Shown piece after piece: positions 10,601 through 22,600 of a stretch of DNA of 64,000 bases. Made by a program: the position numbers and the translations under genes. The stretch's first letter is position 1, and every line of letters begins with the position of its first letter. The stretch lies in NCBI RefSeq assembly GCF_964355755.1, contig NC_092678.1, positions 21,548,922-21,612,921 of the forward strand, read 5' to 3'. The stretch is from Antedon mediterranea. Its lineage: Eukaryota > Echinodermata > Crinoidea > Comatulida > Antedonidae. Under the pieces are notes generated by a model, which made no database searches, was not told the origin of the DNA, and was given only the letters and a program-made list of their open reading frames with translations.

Positions 10601-13600
10601 GCATTTATGAAAAATGTTACGGAAATATGTGAACGTCATCATAATGTGATATTTTATCAGATCATAAAATTGCAATTTAATATTTGGAATGACGTTAAAA
10701 AAAGTACAGTATCTTTTATTTCATCTAATGAGGAAGTGATGAAGTTATTATTCTAGACACGGTAGTTGAGGTTTTATACAAAGTGTACATATTGCTAAAT
10801 TTACTTCGTCATTTAATATTTGACCCCCTGGATTATGTCCATAATAAATTGTATACTAGTAATAATAATAGAATGTGTGTATGTTGCAGCTTATGTGGGG
10901 AATTCCCAGTTATTGGTTATTGTACTATAAACTTCATTCAATGATGAACATTCAAACCAAAGGAATATTGCCAAAATAAAAATCAAACCACAGCCAGACA
11001 TATCCAGTCAGCTTTTATAGCAATAATGGATTAAATGACTATTAATGAGGCAGTTCCTTATTAAATAAATCAATGATAGATTGGCACTTATTCAATGTTG
11101 TATCTTTGAATAAAAGGTGCTGTTAAGAATTGATTGTTTACCCTGTATAGGGATAATGTCAGATTTAGTTTATAAGAGTTACTGCAGTAATGCAATTTAA
11201 TGTATGATTTTAGTTTGGCACAATTTAGTTATTCTTCATGAGGCAGTCACTACGAACAACAATAAACATGGTTACCCAAAAAAGTTTGCTATTGTACTAA
11301 TTCTAAACACGCTGTGTCTACACTATCAAACTAGTTTGACAAAAAATGTGGGATGTGTCCAAATATGTTTGTTACATCATCATGTCCATATAAGGTTTGA
11401 TAGTGTAGACAGAGCTTTAAACAGCTTTTACAGTTTTTTTTATAAAACAGTGAAATAAAATGTGTTTAATAATTAATTCAGTAACTCCAGTAGATTAATT
11501 TAGACATGGTCACTACTTAAGTATTCTATAGTCTATTGATTAGTTTTCTGTTGTAAGTCAAATTCATCAACAAACAACATGTCTACTAGTACCACCACCA
11601 TTTGGATCATCTCCAAATATTTTCTATTATCTTTTTGTTACCAGCATTTGCAAGATACCTTGCATGGCTACACTAGTGGGTCACGCTGCAATATTTGACA
11701 TTTGACCTTTTGACATTATGTAAGTTCTGAAATGATATACTAAGGTATGAGGTTTAATATAAGTAGAAAATCAACCATAAGCAACAAGAATTGTAAGGTA
11801 AAATACTAATTATTGATATCAAATTAATTGATGGATAAAGTTTGTGGAATAAAATATTTTAAATTAAATTAAAAGTTTTTAGCTAGGACTATTATGTAGT
11901 TATCTAGATTCAGGTACTGTGCAGTATTAAAATGTTGTAATTTGTTCTCGGACAAAAACATTGTAATGGTCAAAATTTTTAATTTTTACGCTACCCTCTA
12001 GGCTAGAGGTGCACAATTCTCCCTTTTGATAGTTAAACTTAAAGACACCTTCCCTACGTTTTTTAGATCTATTTTAAGATCACAAACTATATTTAATGTA
12101 AAAATAATACTATATGGTCCTATTGCGATAACTTTTTTCGTCTTTAAATGGTTAAAAATGTGAAAAATAAGTCGATTCTAATAATTATAGCGGCCCGCTA
12201 TAAATCCCAAAATGCATTGCGCGCTGATTGATATTTCTGTTTTTCTTCTGTAATTCACCCACTTTTCGATCGATCTTGAGGCCAAAACAAATGAAAGACT
12301 CCTAACTTTTCAGCGAAAATACCGGGTTTTCCCCAATTTGTATTAACGGAGTCTGGCAAAAATAGAAAGACAATTAATGCAGCAACTATACAACGTCAGG
12401 CTAGGTATATAGCTAGCGTACGATGTTCGTACGTTAACGATGTTTACCAGCCAAGCCTACAAAACTAAGCCTAGCTAGGCTAGGCCTAAAGACCGTCCAC
12501 GAGAGGTCAGTCGCCGCGAGCTACTTAGGTAGTGCATTGTTTCTCACTTTTTATCATAATTTACCATAAAACGTACATTTAAGACAAGGAATGACCTGGT
12601 TTCATGTTTTTAAAGTAATATATATGTATTATTTTTACAAAACGTCACAAATTGTAGGGAAGGTGTCTTTAAAATGAAATATGAACTTCTTTTTTTTTAC
12701 TTCTTCTTTTTAGAAATTTATTTTGGCAGTCTCAATGTTATATGTTAGCGTTCCCCTGTTTAAAAAATCCTGGATCTGCCCCTACACATACAGTACCATA
12801 GCATCAGTATACTGACAATACTTGCTTGCTCCATTGTCGGTGGTAGACCAATATCTGCAATAAACCAGAGATGTCATACTTTTTTAAATAGTGTTCTTTT
12901 GTGTACATTTGGCCGACAGCTTAATGTCCCATCTTAAAGATGAGGCAATGAGAAGAAAAAAGAAAAGCATCTTCTTAGCTTTGATACACTGGCAGTGAAT
13001 TTTGTTTGTTGAGTTTGACTTTAACTTTTAATATACAGTAACTAAAACTTTAATGTGATAGAAAGAAATATATGTTTGTCGCCCTCTATTTGTCTAATAT
13101 CTCACAGTTACAATAGAGGTGACTGGATAAACACTTTTACAAAAGGCCTTGCAATCGAAAATCAGGAAGTAAGAATCTACAGTTGAAAGGTTAAAGTGCG
13201 AGTTGTTGTTTATTTGACCTCATGTGTAAATTGTATTCCCTGTAGTGCCATAATTATATACTTAATAGTTCAAGTTCATTATCATTAATAGAAGATTTAC
13301 ACTATTGTTTTATATCATTATGATGTGCTGATATTGAGGAAGATCTGGAAGCCAATATTAGTACAAGAGCCAGGGTAACTAAACATGTACTTTATTTGTA
13401 TATTCCAGTTGTATGCCTTGTTCGAGTTATATGTTTTATTCATTGTATGTACATTGTGTGATATATTATTTACATACAGTGGCAAATATCTGGTTTTATA
13501 AGCTTCTATGCTTTTGTTGTGTATACTGCTGTGTACATGCATTACTAAATCCTAAACATATTTTAGTACAATTTATGTTAATACTGTCCTTGCTACATTA

Positions 13601-16600
13601 ATATGGTTTTGTTTATTATTAATAACTTTATGAAAAAACCATATGAATGCGAAGAGTTTTGTACTATAGTTCAAACGACATGTTGAATCTTTTTACTAAT
13701 ATCATATGTGTCTCATTCGTATTGTATATGAATTATAATAGGATGATTTTTAATAAACATAGACTTATACCACCAATTATGTGGCAACTTTACACTGACT
13801 AAGGGACCATTAGAAGATGCAAGTTGTGTATATGATTATGACATGTAGTCCAGTACAATCTGAGATGGTTTTTTCAGTATAAAGTGTGCGTACAAAGTTT
13901 TTGTGAACTGCTTTGATCAGCATGGATAAAATAAATCAAAGAATGAAAATGAGATAAATTAAGCTGACAGTGATGTTGGTTACAGATATAAATGGGTACT
14001 AGAAAAAAACTTGATAAATAAAATTTTGACTGATATAAATTGCTGGTTGTTTAAAATTCATCTTGAAGTCAGTGTCAATATATTGCAGTAGATGTGATTT
14101 ATGCTGGTATTTAAATTTAGGTATGCTGGTAGGTGGTTGTGATTCTACCTATTAGCACTTGGGTACAGGTTGATAATGTGGAGACTGAAAAATCATTAGG
14201 AATTTGTAAGGAGCCTTTACTATAAGCGTGTCGGTCTATTGGTTCTTCCAGACTATTTTTTAGCATCATGGAACCATGATGAAAAAAAATTTCAATTCAT
14301 TTTGCTCCATAGCACCACTTGGTAGGACCTTCTATGCTGTTTTTTCCTCTGTATTACATTGTGTGTACTGTAGTTCTTTAGGTGTTTTAGTCGAAGGTAG
14401 TTTACTTGTAAAATGTGTAGCTGAGGAGTGATAGTACTAATATTTGCCTAGATAATAACAACATGAGTATCCCAATTTTGTTCTATTATTTTTACATAAT
14501 TATTACCATGATTTTATGCATGTTATGTAATACGAATTCAGTCTTTTTCATTGTTAAATTAAATTGAAAAAGTGGAAAAGTATAGGCCCACTTCATGCTG
14601 GCCAGCTGTCTAGTTACACACAGTAATGGCCCTGTACAACAATGAACTAGCCGGAACACTCTGGATTGCCATTATTGATTTTAATATAAATTTACATTTT
14701 ATATAACTTAATATAACATTGAGAACACAAAAATTGCCCAAACATAAAGAAAAACATAATAGTTTAAGTAATTTCTATCTAGGAACAATACAGTATAAAG
14801 TGCAATACACTATCGGAAACCAAATAATTGGTCTACATTTTTTTTGGAAGTATTTCCAGGATTGTGGTGGTACTACCAGGTAGTCAGCAGGGTGTAGGAA
14901 TCTATGTTTGAAATAATGGAATTTCCATCAACGTTTCCTTAATATAGGAATCTTACTGTACTATGAATTCTGCTGACTCACGCTGTAGGATTGATTGCTA
15001 TAAAAACAATTCCTTAAAAAGCATCTGGTTTTGTAATAGGTCTTAAGAATACTTTCATTTTAGAAAGTGAGTGAGTGTAGTTTGTAAAGCTCTGTCTACA
15101 CTACCAAATTAGTTTGACAAAAAAAAAAGTGTGATGTGCTCAAATATAGTGGTGATATGCCATGGGTGAGGGTGAAGTTTACCTGAGTAGCCTAATTCCT
15201 TCTTAAATCGGTGAAGCTCTTTGATGTGTCCATATATGGACATGATGATGTCATGTATCACACACTACCATATTTAGGCACATCACACTTTTTTGTCAAA
15301 CTAGTTTGATAGAAAAGATGGAGCTCATCCAGGAAATTTACTGAAAAAAGTATGAATGGATGTTAATTTCTATATTGAATTTCTGTTGATAGAGTACTTT
15401 TTACTTTTTACACAATTGTTTTAACAATTGCAGTATGTAATGCCCTGCAGTATGTAATATGTAATGCCCTGCAGTATGTAATATGTAATGCCCTGTAGTA
15501 TTGTATTGGCATTAGTTAATTGGTGTGCAATGAGGATGTCTATGATGTTTCAAATTGGCCTAGAATTTGCCTACAGTACTACACTATACTGTGATACAAC
15601 AGTAATTCCTTGTAATGTTAGGGCTTTCTTAGTATTGCAATAAGAAGTTAATAGTTGTATCTTTTTGATTAGGAACTAGGAACACACTAGGAAATCCTAT
15701 GCAACACAAGGAAGTTATATCTGATTTTAAATACACAATAGCTTCCCTTCTACCATACATGACAAGGTACTATACACCTGTGTATACATTAGCTTCCTAG
15801 GTAGATTAGTATAAAAGATACTTCAATGTTACAAAGAGGCTTTGTAGGGCGAGTTCTCTAGTTAAAAAGTGAGTCAGGTGGGTGCAGTACTTAGGTTGAA
15901 GAAATTTAAGTGTTAAAGAAATTTACAGTATGTTGGGTGGGTGATAACCCCCTAATCCTAACCACCCCCGCCACTCCCCACTAAAACTCGACTACCTCTG
16001 AAGAGTGAATGACAAAATGTTCCAAAAGCTAATTACAGTACATGGGAACCCCTATCAAGGGGACACCTTCAGGACCCAACAAAGGGTCACCTTAATAGGG
16101 GTTCCCTGAAAAGGCATTCTACTGTAGTTAACCACAAACTTTGACTTTGAGGAAAAGATGTTTTTTTATTATTTTAATTTTGAACAATGCATTTTTATGA
16201 CTATACTCATTGCATAATTTTCCCAGGCTAGCTTAAAAGTCAGTGGGTGTTAAAAGTCATCACACAGCACCTTACCTAAAATGAGGAAATCTGAATGTTG
16301 TTAGGGCCATCCTATACATGGTACGCTTCAAGTATTAGTAACAAGTTAGCTATGTATAGCAATGAGACGTTCTGTACTATATATGGTATTAGGTATATTC
16401 CATGCCTCAAGCAGTGTTCAAACAGGTAGACTTTCCCAGCTGGGAAGCCAACAATTGATTAACCATTTGTACCTCTGATTGGACAATTGAATCTAGGAAC
16501 CTGTTGCTCCGGAACATTTTTTGATGATAAGCTTAAAGGAATATAAAAACTAAAGCTCTTTGTTTCCTTATAAATTCGCTAGTAAACTTAAATAACTTTC

Positions 16601-19600
16601 ATTTTGTAGTTCTTCATTGTGCTAAAAAGACTATCTTTTGTGCCTATTTGATTTCATTCGTTTTCTAAACCAACTTTGTTTGACAATACTACCATATTGT
16701 AGTCTCGTACGTTTGTTTGGCATTGTGTCCTCCACTGACATATGGTTAGTTGTTTGTTTATTTGTTTACTACTTGGAAGAGGCAGCATGACGAAAATGAT
16801 GAACCCGCTACACGGAAGATACCATCTGGGCAAAGATTCAAGATTTAAAAAATAGTAAATTCATTTTATTTTCTGTAAAATGTAATTGTAGGTAACTTTT
16901 AATAGGTTGTATTGTAAAATCTTAAAATTATTTGATTTGGATTCTATATTATAGAACATTTTTAGTTTAGTAGTTGTTATAGTTAAAATTATTGTACACA
17001 CACTTAGAACTGTTAAATGAGCGTGCAGAAACTGTTAGACTCAATAGCTGCGTATTCATGTCATAGAAATAATAGGTCCCCAATGTTGCAAGTGTTCAAC
17101 AGTAATATCTGAATATACAGTAGGTGTAATTTTAAAAGGATAGTAAAAACTAGTAGGGCCTGCCAACTGTTGTTCTTTTAGGAGTAATACTATTCATACT
17201 AACTAGCTTAAAATTACCCCTTATTTTTTACGTTCATTTTATAGAAAATATGTCTAGACAATCTTTCTGAAATGGGTACCAGGTCTAGTTGAAAAAAAAA
17301 ACATTAATTTAAGATAATTTCATTTTCGATATTTAAAAATCTTTCTTTTCCAGGCCTTTAACTTTTATTTGATAGCCGTTTAACTCGTTACAATGTTTTA
17401 TAAATTAAGTAGTCTATTCAAGTGTCTGAAACATAGCAATACGTTGTTAATTATCTACTCAAAAGAAACATCTCAACACTTTCGGTATTACGTCATTTTA
17501 TACGTTTTCCGAGGTTTTCTCCTTTTCAAATAACAACTAGTTACAAGAAGTAGCAACAGGATATAAAATTTGACATTGTAGGAAATATGGGATTTTCATG
17601 GATGTCTGTTCGATTTCAATCGAGCAAATTCTTATGTCAGCTTTCCACGATTGTACAACAAGCACATCGACAGAATAAAAAACATCGCATAATCTTTTCC
17701 ATGAATTTCACGCATTAGCGATCTGGACAAGATGTCGATGGCGTTTAAGTAGCGAATTCGTCGACTAATTTGGGAGGTTGTCGACGAACTCAGCATGTAG
17801 TAAAACGTGTCTTGCCCAAGCTTTCTCTTTAACGTCATAGAAAGCATTTGGTTTGTTAGTCACGACGGCTGGCTCCTGTCACTTTAATTCTTAGCTTATA
17901 CGATAGGTTATGTGACTTTTTGAATGGCAACAGTTGTTTTTTTCTAGGCCCAAATGTTTAAGGCACAAGAACAATGGAGTCATTCCTACACTTAATAAAT
18001 AAAAAAAATCATAAACGAATAACTTTTTTAAAAAGATCTGCATATACTCATATAGTATTATATTATATTTTTTGTAATAAGTACATATATATTATTTATT
18101 TTTCTATTTTTTAAACATAGTTCATCCGGTTTTTTCCCATATCAGTTCTTTTTATAATGTTTATATGAGGGCCCCTTGATTGTCAGCTTATGCTGTTTAG
18201 GGTTACCCTCACTAAATAAGGTTTAATAAAAAAAAAACAATTATAATAGTACATTTCATTATGTTGCAATTAAAAAAAAATTTTTTAAAAATATAAATAA
18301 ATAGATAATATATTTTATAACATAAATAAATATAACAATACATTTTCCTAATACAGTAGAACATTCATATTCAGTGACAGACAATAATTTTATTAATAGT
18401 TTAAGGAAAGGAAGCCAAATCTTGGTTCGGTTTTATAATAATGTATTCTATTGACCCTAAAAATAAAAAAAAGTGGGTACAGTACTTTATATTTTAAATT
18501 TAATTTCATATCTAATCTCGATCGTACACTATTACATTTTTAAGCTATTTTAAAATCTATTGGCAACCCATGTCTTTTAAATTATATCTATATTAAAATT
18601 AATTTCAAAGAGTATAATACTTAAAATATTAATCTTGAAAGGGCAATAATATTGCGATAGTGCGTTTTGCTAATATAGTACAGGAGTCATATTAATTGGT
18701 TCATGAAAGCATTCAATGAAAAATTAGTATTTCTTCAGGAATACGGTTGATAAGACACATTATTAGTATCTTCTTTTCCCTGGATGCTGTAGATAACGGT
18801 AATCCTGCGAAGTTGACCTACTAACAATGTATTCGCTGCCCTATCAATTCGTATTACACTACTTTGTGTTAGTTTTACACAGTAGATAAGGCTGACAGCA
18901 GTTTGAGTGTAATTAAACAGAATTTAGTAAGTACTACTAGATGTGCTATCTAACTTTCTCTCCTGTTCGCGCCTGATCTATCAACTTGGCCTACATTTCG
19001 CTACACATGGAGCCTGCTTCCGTAACCAGGCACAGCCTTCTTTTATCTCCCCTTACCGGATTCCCCGAGGGTAGCTTGTGAACCCCAGCCTATCGGCCTT
19101 GGAGGTGCCCATTATCTGCCCCAGCCTGATAACCACTTTAATCTTACACTCGGCATTAAGACGAGCTTGTTAATTACCATGGCGATGAATTGTGGTTTTG
19201 CAAGCTGTGCATTTTTCTCTGTTTCAAAGATGATTTTTAAGAAGCCTTAAGCACCATTAACCTCCTATCTACACCTGATAGCGTCGTTTATCGTTAGCCT
19301 GCATTCTGCTTCACAAAGATAAATAAGGGGTCACTAATAATATCTTTTAAATAAATTATTCACATGGTTGTTTGAATTAAATTTACAGAACAGTTAATAA
19401 GAATAATTGTTTTTCACTGAAATAGTGATTGATGCAATTAAAATATACACACAAGTGCAAAGTAACCCATATTTGAAAGTTAGCAGACAATTATTCAATT
19501 ATTATCGTAATCACAGTCAAGGTAAAAATAGAAGATTAAAAATATGTACATGGCATGTTTGTCAATACAGTAAAGACCACTCCTTTGTGACACTTAAATT

Positions 19601-22600
19601 AAACTTTCTTTTGAAACAAATAAAGGAATGTAATGTTTAACTCTAGCCAACCTCTATAAAGCTCTGTCTTCCTTTATTTGGTCGAACAAGTTTGATAGTG
19701 CAGACAGAGCTTTAAGAAACGCTTTCCTGGAGTACCTACAGTATGTGCTGCCCTTAATAGGGATTCTACCATTTGTCAATGATAGTACCCAGTATCCCAG
19801 TTTTTTTTCTTGGCAAGTCATCCATCTTTATGGATTAACAGCATTTTTTATCACTAACCCATGTTATTCTATTGTATTATCAACGATATTCCGACTGTCG
19901 GTTCACATTGGAACAAACTCGCTCGTACTGTGCACACAAATCCTTCTTAATTGCTGTTCACACATAGAGTACACATCCATGATATCTGTACTGAAATATC
20001 TCATCTTTTCAGCTATCAATGGAATGATATCATTGACTAAAGAAAAATGTATTAATATATTAATTTTTTTTTTATGTTTAGTCCTCTACGAAGAAACTCT
20101 TCTCTAAACGACCCTCAGATGACCTCTCGGGTTCTTTTCAAGCAGGAGTTGATGCGACAGCAAGTTGCTCAACAGGAGTTATTAGAACAGCAACAGAATG
20201 CCAACTTTGCCAGTACATCACTCAATCAGACCAGACCAATTGAGCTTCAGCAGCAGTTGGCAACTATACCAGAAGTTCCCAAAGATGTTCTTGTGGTAAG
20301 TATCTTACTTTGATTTTTTTTCCTGAGAAAATCATCTTCTGATGAGGCAGTCGGCTGTTAGATAGGCTAATCTGTTGTGAGATGAGTTAATCAGTTCTGA
20401 TAATATAGGCTAGTCTATTCTGAGATGGACTTGTCTGTTCTTAGATGGTCTTTAATCATTTTTGAGATGGGCTCTTTTTTCCTGAGATTCTGAGAGTCTA
20501 TTCTGTGATGGGCTAGTCTGTTCTAAAACGGGCAAGCCTGTTCATGAGATGTGGAAATCTTGTGGTGGACATGCTTTTTTTTTTAGATGTTCTAGTCTTT
20601 TTTGATTTGGACTAATCTTCTCCTAGATTAGCTAATTTAGGATCATTTTTTAAAATTCTTTTTTAGGATAAGGATGTTCCAAATTATTATAAATATTCCA
20701 AACTTCTACATTTTTAATAAGGAAATTTGAAATGAAAGATCGTTTGTATTGTTGATTTATTGTCAAATAGATTTACTGTACTACTACTCTCTTAGGGTGT
20801 TCTAAATTTGACCTGGGCCTCAAAGTGCATCTTCAGTTTGACCTGCTCTATATCTGACCCATAATCATATTATTTTTAAAGTATCTTTCTAAATATGTAA
20901 CCATTCCATGTTCTAAAATTAATAAACTGTAATCACATGCACTTCCATTCCCGCAGGAGGGATTAAAAGATTGAAAGGGACCTGGGACCTATTTTTGTTA
21001 GAACTTTAAAGAATTTGTGAATTTATAACTGTTTATTTACACTCCGATAAAAGCTGTATAATTTCCTGTAAATCTTTAAAAGCGCACTTAAGAATTATGA
21101 AGTTTTACGTCAGTCTTTTAAACTCAAGAGGATAATCAAAGAACTTTTTTATGATGATATATTGTCAAATGATTGATTTTTAAATGTTATATTATTAACT
21201 CTATTACTAAGTACTGTGAAAGTGTTTTTTAGAGGTTTTTTGAACAACCTGTTATAAAATGTGCATTTAGTTGCTATTGCTTGCAGTCAATTATTAATTT
21301 TAACCACCACACTTTAATCTGCAAAAGTACTTTTGATATGGTTTACAATGTACATTGATACCATAATACTCAGATATGAGCCCACCCTGGGCTATAAGCA
21401 TATTTTACTGTTTGTACAGACAGCTATGTACTTTAATACTTTGTCAGGCTTGGTACGCTTTGGTATGTGGCTTAAAATAATCAGCTAAATAGCCTAATAG
21501 GCAAGTTTAGCTAAATTGAAATTTAAGAAAAAGTGGATTGAGCTTTTTGTTTTTATAGTTATTTTTTCAACCTAAATGTAAACTTTTGTCAGATTTTCTT
21601 GAATAACATATTGTCTATTAGTATTATATACTGTTAAATTCTATGGATATGAATGAAATCCAAAATAATTAATTAATGACTGAATTATAATAATAATTAT
21701 GAATAATAATTAATAATGAAAAATAATTCTAGGATACCCAACAAAATGCTTGTTAGGCCTTCCCGCCTTAGTCATACAAATATGAAATGATAATAACATT
21801 AGGATATAACTTTACCGTAGGTAGAAAGCCTTTGGATGTCGTTTATGAGGATCAATTATTCCGTAGGGATATTAAGATATAAGACCTTTCTCTTAGTCAA
21901 ATTCCTTTATAATTTCCTCATTTTCCCGCCTAATTAATCATTGATACTCGCATAAATTAATTTCATAATATTTATTTATCTTCGCAATGAATTGCTTGAA
22001 GTATTAAGATTAAAAAATGAAATATAAAGCTAGAAAAGGATGTTCATAATTAGTATAATCAGTGGTAAATTGAATTTAATTTTAATATGTCAATGAACCA
22101 CAAAGTGTACTAGCCTATAATTATGCTTATTTAAGAGATAGGTAGACACAATACAAATCCTTCCCCCTCAAATTTTAAATTTATGAATTTGTAATGATTG
22201 ATGATGATAAGATTTATTTCGTGCCTAGCTTACATGGATAAACGGATATAGTCTATTACCCTAAAAAAGTAGAGAATTCATTAAACACCCCTGTTTATTA
22301 ATGGTACAGTCTGCAAACCACATCATACATTTAAATTTAGATGAAAAATCAATTTAATAAATCAAATTTAAAACGATCATAATATGGTTAAAGTATTTTC
22401 TTCTTTATGTATTATTATTTATTATGAAGTTATTTGAGGTTTTAAATTATGTAATAAATGTTTATTTTATTTTAATGTTTTATCAGTTTTTTTAGTGTTT
22501 CATCAGTTTTTTTAATGTTAAAATACAACTATGGAAATTACCTGAAACTTATAAAATCTGTATGAATTATCTGACTTCCTATTGGCTAATAGAAACACCA

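Larger units (their letters stand above)
7687..20081. other. TFE intron 1 (12.4 kb)
   Basis: No recognised exon. Holds TACATACTTTTATTA repeats (9786-9925), a three-copy repeat of about 95 bp (10175-10450), three members of the CTCTGTCTACACTATC MITE family (11308, 15086, 19658), the 626-bp TTAA element (12043-12668), a 24-bp minisatellite (15429-15500), a CCCCTAT inverted repeat (16034-16126), a 71-codon unassigned frame on the minus strand (17632-17847) and a GC-richer unique block (18955-19200). Confidence 0.7.

Noticed and set aside
19745-20107. 120-codon plus-strand frame with hydrophobic peptide
   Set aside because: It runs across the acceptor of TFE exon 2 in a different frame from the conserved coding sequence. 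It is AT-rich with no splice signals or recognisable family, so a chance frame.
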